Shown in pieces: positions 19,901 to 26,546 of a DNA stretch of 64,000 nucleotides. Position numbers and translations under genes: made by a program. The stretch covers positions 124,001 through 188,000 of the forward strand of contig NZ_QKRA01000003.1 of assembly GCF_003362755.1 (NCBI RefSeq), in the 5' to 3' direction. Position 1 is the first letter of the stretch. Each line of letters opens with the position of its first letter. The notes below the pieces were generated by a model that worked only from the letters and a program-made list of their open reading frames with translations, ran no database searches and was not told where the DNA came from. The stretch comes from Marinomonas piezotolerans. Its GTDB lineage: Bacteria; Pseudomonadota; Gammaproteobacteria; Pseudomonadales; Marinomonadaceae.

Positions 19901-21962
19901 CAACAAAGCCATTCTCGATATGGCCGAACAAGCAGGTCTGATCAATTCGGAGGCGCGAGCAATTTGGGAGCATGATGACTATGTGCCGTTCCATCGTGTA
20001 GCGGAAATGGAAGACGATAGTGGTAAGCATCCATTTGCACGTAAGCGAGGTCTAAGTGGTCAGAAGTCGGGCATTGAGCAACTTAAGGGTGGTGTTGAAA
20101 AGCTGAACATCATTGAATCAATGGTGCGAAGTACAACCCACATGATTGATGCGTCATTCAAAAACGTCGCGATGCAGCGTATTACCGATATTGCCGATGG
20201 TGTAGCAATGGAGAAGTTGCCCACGTCTAAAATGGAGGTAGAGGAGCGTGACAACATGTTGCGCGAGCTGGGATACGACCCTGACGCTATGGATGCAGAG
20301 TTATTAAACGCATGGTCGAACCAGCTTGAGCGGTACAACAACGTCGGAAAAGGCACGGTATCGGTTTCCCGTAATGGGAAGCTCCAGAAGTACCATGTCA
20401 CCGATTCGGGATTGTTTACCGCTATCACTCAGCTTGGCCCAATGCGTGTTGATGGACTTATGAAAATATTCCAAATCCCCAAGCGTATTCTAACCACGAT
20501 GGTCACCGCCGATCCGGGCTTTATGGCCGCTAACTTTATGCGAGACACATTATCTACGTGGGTAACGGTCGATGCTAAAACTACGCCTCTGTATGACGCG
20601 ATAAAAGGAGCGTCTAAAGGGATCAAGCGAGATGAGTCGCTATGGGCGATGATGGCAGCGGGTGCAGGCGGTGGCGGGTATTACGACACTAGCCCTGATA
20701 GTGTACGTCAGCATTTATCTACCCTGAAAAAGGGTGGTGCGCTGCATTCACCAAAACGAGCGTGGGATGCATGGATGCGGATAGGTCAAGCAACTGAAAA
20801 CGCCAACCGTATTGCCGTGTACGATGCAGTCATCAAAGACGGTGGTTCTGTAGCCGAAGCAGCTCACGAAGCGCAAGACGTTATCAACTTCTCAAAGCGT
20901 GGAGCACATCCATGGGCTCAAGCGCTTATCTCGATGGTTCCCTTCTTAAACGCCCGTATTCAGGGATTAGAGCGGCTATATCGTGGCGGAAAGACAAACC
21001 CTAAAGCTTTCTTTATGAAAGGTTCGATCCTGATGGGGGCATCCTTAGCGCTTCTTGCCGCGAACTGGGACAACGAAGATTACTGGGAGTTAGAGGAATG
21101 GGATCGCGACGCAAACTGGCATGTGTGGGTAGACGGTGAGCACATCAAGATACCTAAACCATTTGAAGTCGGGGCATTCTTTGGGACAGTGCCAGAGCGT
21201 GCGTTTGAGCAACTAAGAGACGATGCCGACGGCAAGTTACTCGCTGAACGTATGGGGGCTATGATGCTTGGCACCTTTGCTATGAACCCTACGCCTCAGC
21301 TATTTAAGCCTGCAATGGAGGTGGCGAAGAACGAGAATGGCTTTACTGGCAACCCTATATTGTCGTTTGGGGATCAGTATCGTAAACCCGAAGGCCAATA
21401 TAGCCCATGGACAAGTGAAACAATGAAGCAGTTAGCCAATGCTATGCCAGACAATGCGCCTGAATGGATGCGCTCACCAAAAAGACTCGAGTATTTGATG
21501 CGCGGTTACTTCGGCACATTGGGCGGCTACCTTCTAGGCTTGACAGATATGGCTACGAGTCAAATAGTGGACAAGCCCGACTCGCCAGATTGGACGTTTG
21601 GAAAAGCGCCTGTTATCAAGCGATTCTACAGCGATGAAGTGGGCAGCAATAAGCACGTCGGTCGATTCTACGATATGCTTGATGAGACAAGCATGCTTTA
21701 TTCGGAAGTCAAAGCGCTGGCTAAAGAGGGCAAAACGGAGCAGGCCAATAAGCTGATGAACTCAAACCTGAAAAAGCTACAATTGCGATCATATCTAAAT
21801 AAAGTGTCCAAGCGTTTAAGTGACATTAGCAGTCAGATAAAGAAGGTCTACCAAAGCCCCACTATGACCGCTAAAGAGAAACGTAAGCGCATTGATGAGT
21901 TAACAAAAATGCGCAACGAGCTAGCACAGGATACATCATTGAGATACTACGGCCTGTTTTAG
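10920..21962 (+). CDS. Giant phage polyvalent protein: ParB-like, helicase, methyltransferase, peptidase, LPD38
   Basis: 3680 residues from the GTG preceded by CGGAG; an upstream TTG lacks a ribosome site. Visible parts in order: Gly/Ala-rich possibly membrane-active stretches (about 120-330); disordered Gln-rich linker; DdrB/ParB-like region (about 665-930, GAPIIRNGVVESGNGRTMSI); low-complexity linker (about 1355-1480); superfamily II helicase with Walker A GTGTGKT at 1534-1540, DESQ at 1628-1631 and motif VI QIEGRIYRVG near 2036; N6-adenine methyltransferase with EPSVGHGAIG near 2172 and NPPF at 2230-2233; metallopeptidase signature HEVVGH at 2624-2629; helical region; LPD38-like C-terminus with one membrane segment near 3370. 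Such polyvalent proteins, including P1 DarB, travel in the virion and enter the cell with the DNA; DarB protects it from restriction. That role here is inferred. Confidence 0.85.
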   Translation: MSEITREEIQRKALIRKQIREKANSEQEDEQGFFGDAVDAMQHGFLSGAADLADGIGYLTGSETASDTGEWLRGHADNQIEQMSTQGREAFEGFGVESDDDSITGYGLKDSSSLKGFGLNVLSGVGSFAPTMIPGGLAAKGVSTVGKVTGGVAKGTKAASVIDKSADVVGFGGVGAATIGGSTGNQAKQEIMNATPADLKDAPLYQDHYRALRNSGTDHKTAMYQARENLANDVAELAAQDGAKLGAVTQGALGPVMGKLFRGEGGTWTKSIATGAATEGSQEFVESGGQTAVSNRAVNPVLPRDTMDGVVEDAISGAMIGGPVGGAFAAGGKAASRNKPQPEAAPDPNDPLSQPDAPETPQDKAQAELDQIDDLLTNEAETLNDEEYEAFLARRDELLQILDVGDQDSQPFDMAGPEQTQAQQFGLSPNGPVRDDTEYSRNQSAFERQHGTARNTSIDGEYIPSQQPETNYSWENRLGRIGETVDGELLRDPQQVGRDEKQAQQVRPQEQLAGPRGLGLTPPSYLRVEPERTQPNREAVSYSQINSEGAFLDAPSLRPEQRQQQEGRQRRTKQQTEFGVPQQSVIAEPYRPTETELAARETTRRSFEEPVTEVRQSRKARDEAYQLQKLQERQLVKSRLKQRLRETERRKQENQVALGQLEVGSEVKAAKGNKAKAYTPNNKAIDVEYQIVEASDLTTSHDDHFQARTDYPQALQNRDRSSPALRKQVEDNAKNLIPEKLGEDSGVVSGAPIIRNGVVESGNGRTMSIRRAYNDNGAANYLQYLEDNVERLGINKDELSQFNQPVLVRQRLNDMTADELTSYTKDANTTDAFALNPVEQAKSDSNRLSDDDMALIDIPESGDFAAASNRSFVRKFLSRFPKAEQNAMLNGDGTISDGGISRVQNAIFAKAYGSDQLIEDITSTSADDMKTVAKALINAAPEVAKLNAQGGVEGFTDTIVDAVNIVKRSRRDDVPVKELTDQFDLMSENTVDPTTASLANYLDQNVRSIKRMTDAIKGAAQRGQEGLRNSQTDGLFGRAPAPTVANVLDFGGESSAPSGKQNSDTGKQSSDISEQNTNIGKENAVTAPIGNTETVNNAQPEIEQSDEPQVKLQKSGRPYSSEKVARMSQTFKNTPNAEIVPYQGGFGIIEGKKPKPQSRISKKQAANIKASVQQSLDKTSLVKEQGGNSASYEKHISDTIKAVKQRDTVLADELQKMVDEHQVEQPKKRNKLDQAADSLSSKKREKAEKLANLMKSRRGQLNSGIDPEVMLAVAELGAVTIAEGTVRFARWARDVLNATRAVGIQDEDVKPFLKEAYGAVSANPEKYEVSDDLADQMDAPRDVRKFDLNRLEDEADVSTTSGEVERAGTSQDQAQVDQDSNGNESEPTRRSSGRAERTTTKAVRPNRSDSVPVRDGAVSGEGSTGSLFESDGSAAAKASISDPRELGRSDSDDDGGVSFDPTTAAATSEATGRVEQADTQTAPPAKHKAKWGDVADIQQSVPALMPEQANDVSLIEKRLFDETSSTNGYLNTNGTGTGKTFVGLGTIKRLSQQGMSNTLVVLPSDGIARQWVQAAKDFFDLDAYVLGDNGGAKLKDAGKGLTITTYATFGQNNELIKQRKTFDLIVADESQKLMGGQQAKNTAALNMLRAHTNHEQGSYHRARSVYADEQEAVTKKVDAYAAKVLPQFDGDENKALLAAQERYKDDQSVVDNKVRKLRDKLKEQGPFDTKVLFLSATPFPYVRNTDYAEGYLFRYEDYGDKYEGGYENAFHGHNAFYIRNFGYRWRYHKLNQPGAEVDSELMERQFHENMKELGVLGGRTLEVEADYKRDFIKVETAAGEKLDDLIEKWRDHEVEGDNGKERPYSKLADTFNKSFDYISRVKLLEAIKADEAVARTNAHLEKGRKVVIFHSYNVGGSVDPLNGVRQKHPELLNQFESEFPRMTNISFGNLQRPLSLFEQAFGDRVRFYNGDVSDKARNEAKALFNEDGSGVDVIVIQQDAGEAGISLHDISGTNQRVLINIGIPVKPTQMIQIEGRIYRVGVKTDAQFENLTTGTAFERYIFASKIAGRASTAENLGMGELARSLKESISEGYLDAAYKEVGDEIGKGGKEADRAQEISPWDKAKSFYYSNLKRTSNTKSAEGEDYFATPEPLGMKMVEWLQPKGGHRLLEPSVGHGAIGRWFPGNTRNKATEKSYKLASLAEMVFSGDVINEPFEDLNVINKFEGIAMNPPFGRGGKLAYDHIEKAIRHLTNGGRIVALVPDGPAANKRLDKLLIDERYENIYQAGEVALPNGVFDRAGTGVKTKVIILDRFDNPADAPNPQYVSFENAKDVNELFDRIEHTILRDRNEPTLEPVDPSLYMEYEGAARQGRNGDTYRVKMWGELPNDVTQAINEDANQFGARPDRDGRTYYFDNDEARADFAEYAARIIEEAKESGVEIDIEPPKREQSAPSSANNEFFEYTGEVYTTKRGKEFVVTEMKDRQEYETYSKLKELAKDFSGWPRGQKFMFPTEEDALKFNGAAKQLLDSADINLSVGDKSGGMSADDVRAAVEPLINDLHERGTFEVVQSISDLPLNIRIQAKAKLKQSKGENPVLRGINAGDKNYLIADGLSNEKEAVEIFLHEVVGHKAVLDMLGKDGDAIMERIALSYGRKGLADLIKTYGVEPNTKEGRILLGKEKVAHMAEKGEKPALLKRLVAAVRSWLRKYFPSIKWSDNDVLSLISNARQRVENQYMTKVDLDAQSADSRAYINASIKTDIPEDIKKVTEKTQAKPKGQLTLMERAKEYIKGLKDIDGTALKQGLIDSYASIESLEKNVNMGKLLDGAESAYKAALRTANLDSVVEVAMRKGALEYKDGAFQVKKDTKGLLEIFQSIADADQLQLWETYAGAKRAKRIMDEDRKANIVGQKEMMAQRARIKQLRGVAPAEYPGGLAQWQKDMRTAKKAADSAKKKAFQKRERLYTAKDIKKVMDFVNGKPEMKAEFEKAQSEWRKFNKAILDMAEQAGLINSEARAIWEHDDYVPFHRVAEMEDDSGKHPFARKRGLSGQKSGIEQLKGGVEKLNIIESMVRSTTHMIDASFKNVAMQRITDIADGVAMEKLPTSKMEVEERDNMLRELGYDPDAMDAELLNAWSNQLERYNNVGKGTVSVSRNGKLQKYHVTDSGLFTAITQLGPMRVDGLMKIFQIPKRILTTMVTADPGFMAANFMRDTLSTWVTVDAKTTPLYDAIKGASKGIKRDESLWAMMAAGAGGGGYYDTSPDSVRQHLSTLKKGGALHSPKRAWDAWMRIGQATENANRIAVYDAVIKDGGSVAEAAHEAQDVINFSKRGAHPWAQALISMVPFLNARIQGLERLYRGGKTNPKAFFMKGSILMGASLALLAANWDNEDYWELEEWDRDANWHVWVDGEHIKIPKPFEVGAFFGTVPERAFEQLRDDADGKLLAERMGAMMLGTFAMNPTPQLFKPAMEVAKNENGFTGNPILSFGDQYRKPEGQYSPWTSETMKQLANAMPDNAPEWMRSPKRLEYLMRGYFGTLGGYLLGLTDMATSQIVDKPDSPDWTFGKAPVIKRFYSDEVGSNKHVGRFYDMLDETSMLYSEVKALAKEGKTEQANKLMNSNLKKLQLRSYLNKVSKRLSDISSQIKKVYQSPTMTAKEKRKRIDELTKMRNELAQDTSLRYYGLF
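14986..15342 (+). CDS. Overprinted 118-aa ORF inside the giant gene (different frame)
   Basis: This lies wholly within the giant gene but one base out of its frame. The ATG is preceded by AGAGGA with eight bases of spacing, a near-ideal ribosome site. The product looks like a natural soluble helical protein (MYQLPAEKWNELAQAKIKHK, then Leu/Glu/Gln-rich helices with regular hydrophobic spacing, ending QQQQLAKLLGA). The giant protein's own frame across exactly this interval gives a Ser/Asp/Arg/Gly/Thr low-complexity linker, as expected if the other frame carries the constraint. I do not recognise a family. The role is unknown; a regulator or partner of the giant protein or an anti-defence factor are guesses. 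Confidence 0.6.
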   Translation: MYQLPAEKWNELAQAKIKHKSIKTLMEMNQNQLDEALDEQSELLRKQYDPTVAIAYQYVMVPYLEREALEVYLNQTDQQQLKQALAIPANLDEAIATMTAEYRLTQPQQQQLAKLLGA

Positions 21963-22057
21963 TAAACAAACAGCTCATGATAGGCATGGATGCCAATCAG
22001 GATAACCATCGCTACTAAGCTCAGCCCTCCTATAAACGCCTCTATTGTCCTATACAT
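21959..22057 (-). CDS. 32-aa single-membrane-segment protein
   Basis: ATG on the minus strand with an AAGGGG site nine bases upstream; the stop overlaps the stop of the giant gene by three bases in a convergent arrangement. The product is MYRTIEAFIGG followed by one hydrophobic segment (residues 9-26) and a short polar end. The clear ribosome site and membrane helix support it despite its size. It lies downstream of the 63-residue gene on the same strand. A small phage membrane protein (superinfection or lysis-related) is possible but unproven. Confidence 0.45.
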   Translation of the reverse strand: MYRTIEAFIGGLSLVAMVILIGIHAYHELFVY

Positions 22058-22159
22058 AATGCCTAGCCCCTTCTACCAAAAAGATTCTGAACCTCAAAGA
22101 GCTTAGACTTATAGAGACGATCTGTGAAGGGACGCAGGTGGCGACCAACTGCTTTATAA

Positions 22160-22351
22160 TCAGTCGACGTTTATGCTTAGAACTGCGCTTTCTAGGTCCG
22201 TAAGCCTATCCGATAACATCCACATAGCATTCGAGATAACCCACGGCTCCAGCTCTTCAAACGAATTTTCATTTGATAAAATCAACACAAGAGCTTTCGC
22301 TTGACTAACAAAGCGTAGCGCATCATCCAAGATCAGTTTCTTATCTTCCAT
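22160..22351 (-). CDS. Small conserved-looking protein, 63 aa
   Basis: ATG with an AAGGA site eight bases upstream. The product is acidic and helical, with a pattern (EELEPWVISNAMWMLSDRLTDLESAV) seen in short proteins of temperate phages and proteobacterial genomes annotated only as domains of unknown function. Leftward, it forms a small unit with the 32-residue gene. Its promoter must lie in the 250-base region shared with the rightward XRE gene, so it is probably expressed early or from the prophage state. Confidence 0.6.
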   Translation of the reverse strand: MEDKKLILDDALRFVSQAKALVLILSNENSFEELEPWVISNAMWMLSDRLTDLESAVLSINVD

Positions 22352-22600
22352 TTTGAATATCCTTTCAAGCGATTAACATTTCCTGTTTTCCCTATTGCAA
22401 ATTTTGCCAAAAAACTGTGCATAAAATTAGCACTCACAAATGGCTCTAGCTGTAAAAGGTCTGATCTATCCAAAATCAACATATTACGGATAGAGGTCTA
22501 TCTACACAGTACGATTACAATAAGCACACCAAACGTATCAAAGCGTGTGATCGATTTAGATTAATCTAATGTAAATTCATAAGAAAAAATCATATAAACA
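22352..22600. promoter_or_regulatory. Divergent control region with a perfect 14-bp palindrome
   Basis: There is no gene in these 249 bases between the leftward small genes and the rightward XRE gene. A perfect 14-base palindrome (TTAGATTAATCTAA) lies at 22556-22569, 31 bases before the GTG of the XRE gene. Nearby are weaker inverted repeats: CTATCC / GGATAG around 22467-22500, and CACAC / GTGTG around 22525-22550. The spacing suggests repressor operators for the XRE protein; binding is inferred, not shown. Confidence 0.5.
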
Positions 22601-22915
22601 GTGACATTCGGCCAGAGACTGCGAAAAGCAAGGGAGGGTAAAAATTTAACAAGGAAACATTTAGCGACTATAGTATCCAAGTCTGTAAGTACAATTAAGT
22701 CTTGGGAGCTAGATGTGCACGAGCCAGCAAAGGAATTGCAAGCGAAGATAGAGCAAAGGCTTGGCTTACCGTTAGGCACTTTGAGCAATGACACTGATTC
22801 AAGCATGATCGAAGTGCTAAACGAGTTCAATCAATGGGTAATGTCTCTAAGCCCCGAAGAAAAAAAAATAGCCGCCGAGGTTATGAAAGCTTTTATGAGC
22901 CAAAGATCAATCTAG
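22601..22915 (+). CDS. XRE-family DNA-binding regulator
   Basis: 104 residues from a GTG start. Residues 1-60 form a Cro/CI-type helix-turn-helix (FGQRLRKAREGKNLTRKHLA, then a second helix VSKSVSTIKSWELDVHEPA). The rest is a short acidic tail with MSLSPEEKKIAAEVMKAF. It stands alone between a palindromic control region and prfC at the end of the prophage. It is shorter than a full CI repressor and has no peptidase domain, so Cro-like or accessory repression is more likely than LexA-type self-cleavage. No strong ribosome site is visible before the GTG. Confidence 0.75.
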   Translation: MTFGQRLRKAREGKNLTRKHLATIVSKSVSTIKSWELDVHEPAKELQAKIEQRLGLPLGTLSNDTDSSMIEVLNEFNQWVMSLSPEEKKIAAEVMKAFMSQRSI

Positions 22916-22936
22916 TTATCCCGTCTACCTCTCCTT

Positions 22937-22945
22937 TGATATACT
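22937..22945 (+). promoter_or_regulatory. Extended -10 promoter candidate for prfC
   Basis: TGATATACT fits the extended -10 form TGnTATAAT, without a good -35 box. It is 82 bases before the chosen prfC start. If it is chromosomal, the prophage end must lie to its left, between 22.9 kb and here. Confidence 0.4.
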
Positions 22946-22987
22946 CCACCGAAAAATGATCAACGCATCATGAGGTACAATTTAAAA

Positions 22988-23009
22988 TGTGTACACAGGT
23001 GCGTACACA
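22988..23009. repeat. Inverted repeat in prfC leader
   Basis: TGTGTAC and GTACACA are perfect complements separated by eight bases, 18 bases before the prfC start. It could be an operator or a small leader hairpin; there is no T-run, so it is not a terminator. Confidence 0.4.
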
Positions 23010-23026
23010 TAAAAGGTATAAAACAA

Positions 23027-24613
23027 GTGGATAGTGATTTTCTTCAACAAATTCAAAAACGTAGAACGTTTGCAATTATTTCCCACCCTGATGCCGGTAA
23101 AACGACGATCACTGAAAAAGTCCTCTTGTTTGGACGCGCGATCCAGCAAGCGGGTACGGTTAAAGGGCGTGGTTCTAAACAGCACGCAAAATCAGATTGG
23201 ATGGATATGGAGAAAGAGCGTGGTATCTCCATCACGACGTCTGTTATGCAGTTCCCTTACAACGACTGCTTGGTTAACTTGCTAGATACGCCTGGGCACG
23301 AAGATTTCTCTGAAGATACCTATCGTACACTCACTGCGGTCGATTCTTGTCTAATGGTTATTGATGCTGCCAAAGGTGTCGAGGATCGAACACGTAAGTT
23401 GATGGAAGTAACACGTCTGCGTGACACGCCTATTGTCACGTTTATGAACAAGCTCGATCGCGATATCCGCGACCCAATGGAAGTATTGGATGAAGTCGAG
23501 AATGAGCTAAATATGATGTGTGCCCCGATTACTTGGCCGATTGGCTGTGGTAAGGCATTTAAAGGGGTGTATCACATTCATCGTGATGAAACGATTCTAT
23601 ATTCAACAGGCCAAGGACATACGATTCAAGAAGTTCGTACAGTCAAAGGTTTAGATAATCCTGATCTAGATGAAGCGGTTGGTGAGGATCTAGCGATCCA
23701 GTTGCGCGAAGAGCTTGAGTTAGTCATGGGGGCATCAAATGAGTTTGATGAAGAGTTGTTCCTTGCAGGCGAATTGACTCCTGTTTACTTTGGTACAGCA
23801 CTGGGGAATTTTGGTGTGGATCACATGCTGGATGGCCTGACAAAATGGGCGCCATCGCCATTGCCTCGCCAAACCAGTGAGCGTGAAGTGGTCGCTGAAG
23901 AAGAGAAGTTTTCTGGGTTCGTGTTTAAAATTCAAGCCAATATGGATCCAAAGCACCGTGACCGTATCGCCTTTATGCGAGTGGTCTCAGGGACATATTC
24001 TCAAGGTATGAAAATGAACCATGTTCGCACAGGAAAGCAGATAAGTATTTCTGATGCGGTGACATTTATGGCGGGTGACCGTGCTCGTGCTGAAGAAGCC
24101 TTCGCTGGGGATATTATTGGATTGCATAACCACGGCACGATCCAAATCGGCGATACCTTTACTCAAGGTGAGAGTTTTAAGTTTTCTGGTATTCCTAATT
24201 TCGCACCGGAGTTATTTCGACGTATTCGTTTGAAGGATCCTTTGCGTCAGAAGCAGCTTCTAAAAGGGTTGGTTCAGTTGTCGGAAGAAGGTGCGGTACA
24301 AGTCTTTCGCCCATTTCAAAACAATGATCTGATTGTTGGAGCGGTCGGTGTTCTTCAGTTCGACGTTGTAGTTGCACGCCTAAAATCCGAATATAACGTT
24401 GAAGCGATTTATGAAAATATAAATGTCGCTACCGCGCGTTGGGTTGATGCGGAAGAGGGTAAAAAGTTTGAAGAATTTAAACGTAAGAATGAAGCGAACT
24501 TAGCACTTGATGGCGGCGATAATTTGACCTATATCGCACCGACTATGGTTAACTTGAATCTTGCGAAGGAGCGTTACCCAGAAGTAGAGTTCCGAGCGAC
24601 GCGTGAGCATTGA
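23027..24613 (+). CDS. prfC: Peptide chain release factor 3
   Basis: RF3 is a GTPase that recycles RF1 and RF2 from the ribosome after termination. The 528-residue product matches the usual length (529 in E. coli) and is nearly collinear with it: P-loop HPDAGKTT near residue 17, [12 protein letters not shown] switch II, NKLDRD base recognition, and a conserved end ([10 protein letters not shown]). The start is the GTG preceded by AAAAGG; the frame is open another 19 codons to an ATG at 22970, but those residues do not match the family. The gene borders the prophage, and 5-prime prfC is a known integration site for SXT/R391 elements. Confidence 0.97.
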   Translation: MDSDFLQQIQKRRTFAIISHPDAGKTTITEKVLLFGRAIQQAGTVKGRGSKQHAKSDWMDMEKERGISITTSVMQFPYNDCLVNLLDTPGHEDFSEDTYRTLTAVDSCLMVIDAAKGVEDRTRKLMEVTRLRDTPIVTFMNKLDRDIRDPMEVLDEVENELNMMCAPITWPIGCGKAFKGVYHIHRDETILYSTGQGHTIQEVRTVKGLDNPDLDEAVGEDLAIQLREELELVMGASNEFDEELFLAGELTPVYFGTALGNFGVDHMLDGLTKWAPSPLPRQTSEREVVAEEEKFSGFVFKIQANMDPKHRDRIAFMRVVSGTYSQGMKMNHVRTGKQISISDAVTFMAGDRARAEEAFAGDIIGLHNHGTIQIGDTFTQGESFKFSGIPNFAPELFRRIRLKDPLRQKQLLKGLVQLSEEGAVQVFRPFQNNDLIVGAVGVLQFDVVVARLKSEYNVEAIYENINVATARWVDAEEGKKFEEFKRKNEANLALDGGDNLTYIAPTMVNLNLAKERYPEVEFRATREH

Positions 24614-24692
24614 TCAATACTTGACTAAAATACTTGGTTAAGCGGATAATTGCTTCCATACATTCCTAAGTGAGAAAGGTGTTGCTTTCATT

Positions 24693-25034
24693 ATGGTCGA
24701 ATCCGCGGATCCAATTTCTATGACGTCTGCTGCAGCGGGTAAGCTGAAGTCGTTGATTGTGGAAGAAGAAAATGAGCGTCTGATGCTACGTGTTTATGTG
24801 ACAGGTGGAGGATGTTCTGGTTTTCAATATGGTTTTGCTTTTGACGAAGAGTATCAAGAAGACGATACCGAGGTGGTTCAAGAGGGAGTGAAGTTGGTCG
24901 TAGACCCACTGAGCTTTCAGTATCTCGTAGGGTCGGAAGTAGATTATGTGGAAAATTTAGAGGGTGCACGGTTTACGGTGTCTAACCCTAATGCGTCATC
25001 AACTTGTGGTTGTGGTGCAAGCTTCAGCATTTAG
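24693..25034 (+). CDS. erpA: Iron-sulfur cluster insertion protein ErpA
   Basis: 113-residue A-type iron-sulfur carrier that delivers clusters to apo-enzymes, including those of isoprenoid synthesis. The three cluster-binding cysteines are present at 41 (GGGCSGF) and at 105 and 107 (TCGCGASF). The length and the [12 protein letters not shown] start region fit ErpA better than IscA. It is a single gene after prfC and has its own terminator, so it is probably transcribed alone or with prfC. Confidence 0.95.
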   Translation: MVESADPISMTSAAAGKLKSLIVEEENERLMLRVYVTGGGCSGFQYGFAFDEEYQEDDTEVVQEGVKLVVDPLSFQYLVGSEVDYVENLEGARFTVSNPNASSTCGCGASFSI

Positions 25035-25065
25035 ACGAAATATTTGTTGAAACAAGTTAAAGTAG

Positions 25066-25093
25066 AACCCTCGCTTTTTGTGAGGGTTTTTTT
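25066..25093 (+). terminator. Rho-independent terminator after erpA
   Basis: The stem CCCTC / GAGGG with a nine-base loop is followed by seven T residues, immediately before the start region of the outer-membrane gene. Confidence 0.85.
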
Positions 25094-25111
25094 ATGGCAA
25101 AAGGAAATGAA

Positions 25112-25633
25112 ATGAAAACGCAGCTAATGATGGGGGTAGGCTTGCTCGCACTCTTGAGTTCTGTGCAAGCCAATGCTGGGGACTGGCGAGTCGCGACGGG
25201 TTTAGGTTCAATATACTTAGATAATGAAAAACATGGTTACGAATCAGCACGGTTAGACGCTTATGCTTTAGATTTTCAAGTTATCTACGCCGTTTCCCCA
25301 TTGCTCGAACTATCAGTCGGTTATATGGAGGGGGTTCGAGGTCTGGTTAAACAGAATAATGAACTGATCGATGTGTCGGTTATGTATTTGGATACCCATT
25401 GGAAGCTTTCGAATGGGGTGATTCGACCCTATGGTGTTGTTGGGGTCGGCAAATTAGACGCAAAGCCGGAGATAGGGGATCAAATAGCAAGCTTGCGCGC
25501 AGGATTTGGCGTGGCGCATGAGCTAATGGACCGTTTGGATTTGAATTTTTCATATATTGCCACGACAGCGAGTATTCAGGACGCCGAAATGGAAAGTATG
25601 ACTTCTTTGGGCGTTGTTTACACCTTTGAGTAG
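25112..25633 (+). CDS. Small outer-membrane beta-barrel-like protein
   Basis: 173 residues from the ATG with an AAGGAA site; an ATG 18 bases earlier touches the terminator T-run and was rejected. A signal peptide (MKTQLMMGVGLLALLSSVQA, likely cut after NA-G) is followed by alternating beta strands (ALDFQVIYAVSPLLELSVGY, VIRPYGVVGVGKL) and a C-terminal strand ending in Phe-Glu. This fits an eight-stranded outer-membrane barrel of the OmpW/OmpA-barrel-like class. No specific substrate can be deduced. It converges with the following minus-strand gene. Confidence 0.7.
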   Translation: MKTQLMMGVGLLALLSSVQANAGDWRVATGLGSIYLDNEKHGYESARLDAYALDFQVIYAVSPLLELSVGYMEGVRGLVKQNNELIDVSVMYLDTHWKLSNGVIRPYGVVGVGKLDAKPEIGDQIASLRAGFGVAHELMDRLDLNFSYIATTASIQDAEMESMTSLGVVYTFE

Positions 25634-25644
25634 TTGGGGAGATC

Positions 25645-26457
25645 CTAGGCGCTGGTATCGATATCGCTTGAGTGCTGAATGGTGTCCTCTGCGCTCTCCT
25701 TGTGAGCTTCATATGCCCCGTAATTACCAATGTAGATATAGCCACATTGTGTATCTCCAATGAGAATAGGTAGAGAATCCTTTGCGCGTTGGAGCCAGAT
25801 TTGCAAGCCGGTTGCAGAAATAGTGTATTTAGCAGGGGGAGCGTAGCTGTAAAGCGCTTCTAATGGAGTGCTTTCGCCGTCTTGGTCAATTTCAAATGAC
25901 CAACGAGCTGGCAAGTCTTCGAGCTGTTCGGCTTGATAGGGGGTGCTAAGGTGTTGTATCGGTGGAAGGTTTTTGAATGAGGTTAAATAGTCGCTCTGTA
26001 AGTGTTGGATATTAAAGTGCAATGTTACTTTTTTTTGGCTGTTATCACTGCCGTGCAAAGTGCATTCAAAATGCTTTTCGTTATGCTTATGTCGCTGTGG
26101 CTTTAGGTCGTCACCATAATCAGGCGAGTCGTTATTGGGTTTTTCTGCCGGAGGCGTTTGCAGAACAAGCTCCCAATCGTTTGCGGCGCCGGCAAGTTGC
26201 GACAGCGCATGAACTGTAATTTGTTGAGGTTCTAACTGCTGTAATATGACTTCTAAGACATTGGCAAGAATACTATCAATCGGCACCAGTTCAGACGCCA
26301 GCTCTTGAGACAAGGTTATTTGTTGAACATAAGCAGCCGCTTCACTGAGTGTGAGACTGTCTTGGCTGGAAGATAATGTTCGCCTGCGTTGGAAGCGGGG
26401 GTCTTCTCGTTCGGGAAGTTGATTTAAACGATTGACCGTATCAATAAAGATCATCAT
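25645..26457 (-). CDS. Uncharacterised protein, about 270 aa
   Basis: The start is placed at the MMIFIDTVN methionines, directly after AGGTGG; the frame stays open 17 codons upstream to a TTG within a hairpin, which is less likely. The protein is soluble and acidic. Its N-terminus is helical and its C-terminal half is beta-rich with an IGDTQCGYIYIGNYGAY motif. No family is recognised and no signal peptide is seen. It follows yhbY on the same strand after a strong inverted repeat, so it is probably transcribed separately. Confidence 0.6.
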   Translation of the reverse strand: MMIFIDTVNRLNQLPEREDPRFQRRRTLSSSQDSLTLSEAAAYVQQITLSQELASELVPIDSILANVLEVILQQLEPQQITVHALSQLAGAANDWELVLQTPPAEKPNNDSPDYGDDLKPQRHKHNEKHFECTLHGSDNSQKKVTLHFNIQHLQSDYLTSFKNLPPIQHLSTPYQAEQLEDLPARWSFEIDQDGESTPLEALYSYAPPAKYTISATGLQIWLQRAKDSLPILIGDTQCGYIYIGNYGAYEAHKESAEDTIQHSSDIDTSA

Positions 26458-26508
26458 TCCACCTAATATGTTTGCGTAGTGTAGAAGTTTATCGGTCAAT
26501 GATTGCAA

Positions 26509-26539
26509 GAGTTAAGGCTGATTTATTCAGCCTTAACTC
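26509..26539. terminator. 12-bp perfect hairpin between yhbY and next gene
   Basis: GAGTTAAGGCTG and CAGCCTTAACTC pair perfectly with a seven-base loop. It lies just past the yhbY stop on the minus strand. No clear T-run follows on that strand, so it may act as an RNA end-protection or weak terminator. The flank TGATTGCAAGAGT recurs at the similar hairpin near 56200. Confidence 0.55.
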
Positions 26540-26546
26540 AAAATTT

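Noticed and set aside
22900-23110. SXT/R391-type ICE rather than a prophage at prfC
   Set aside because: The adjoining genes are virion tail and ejection genes, and no conjugation genes are in view; only the site is similar.
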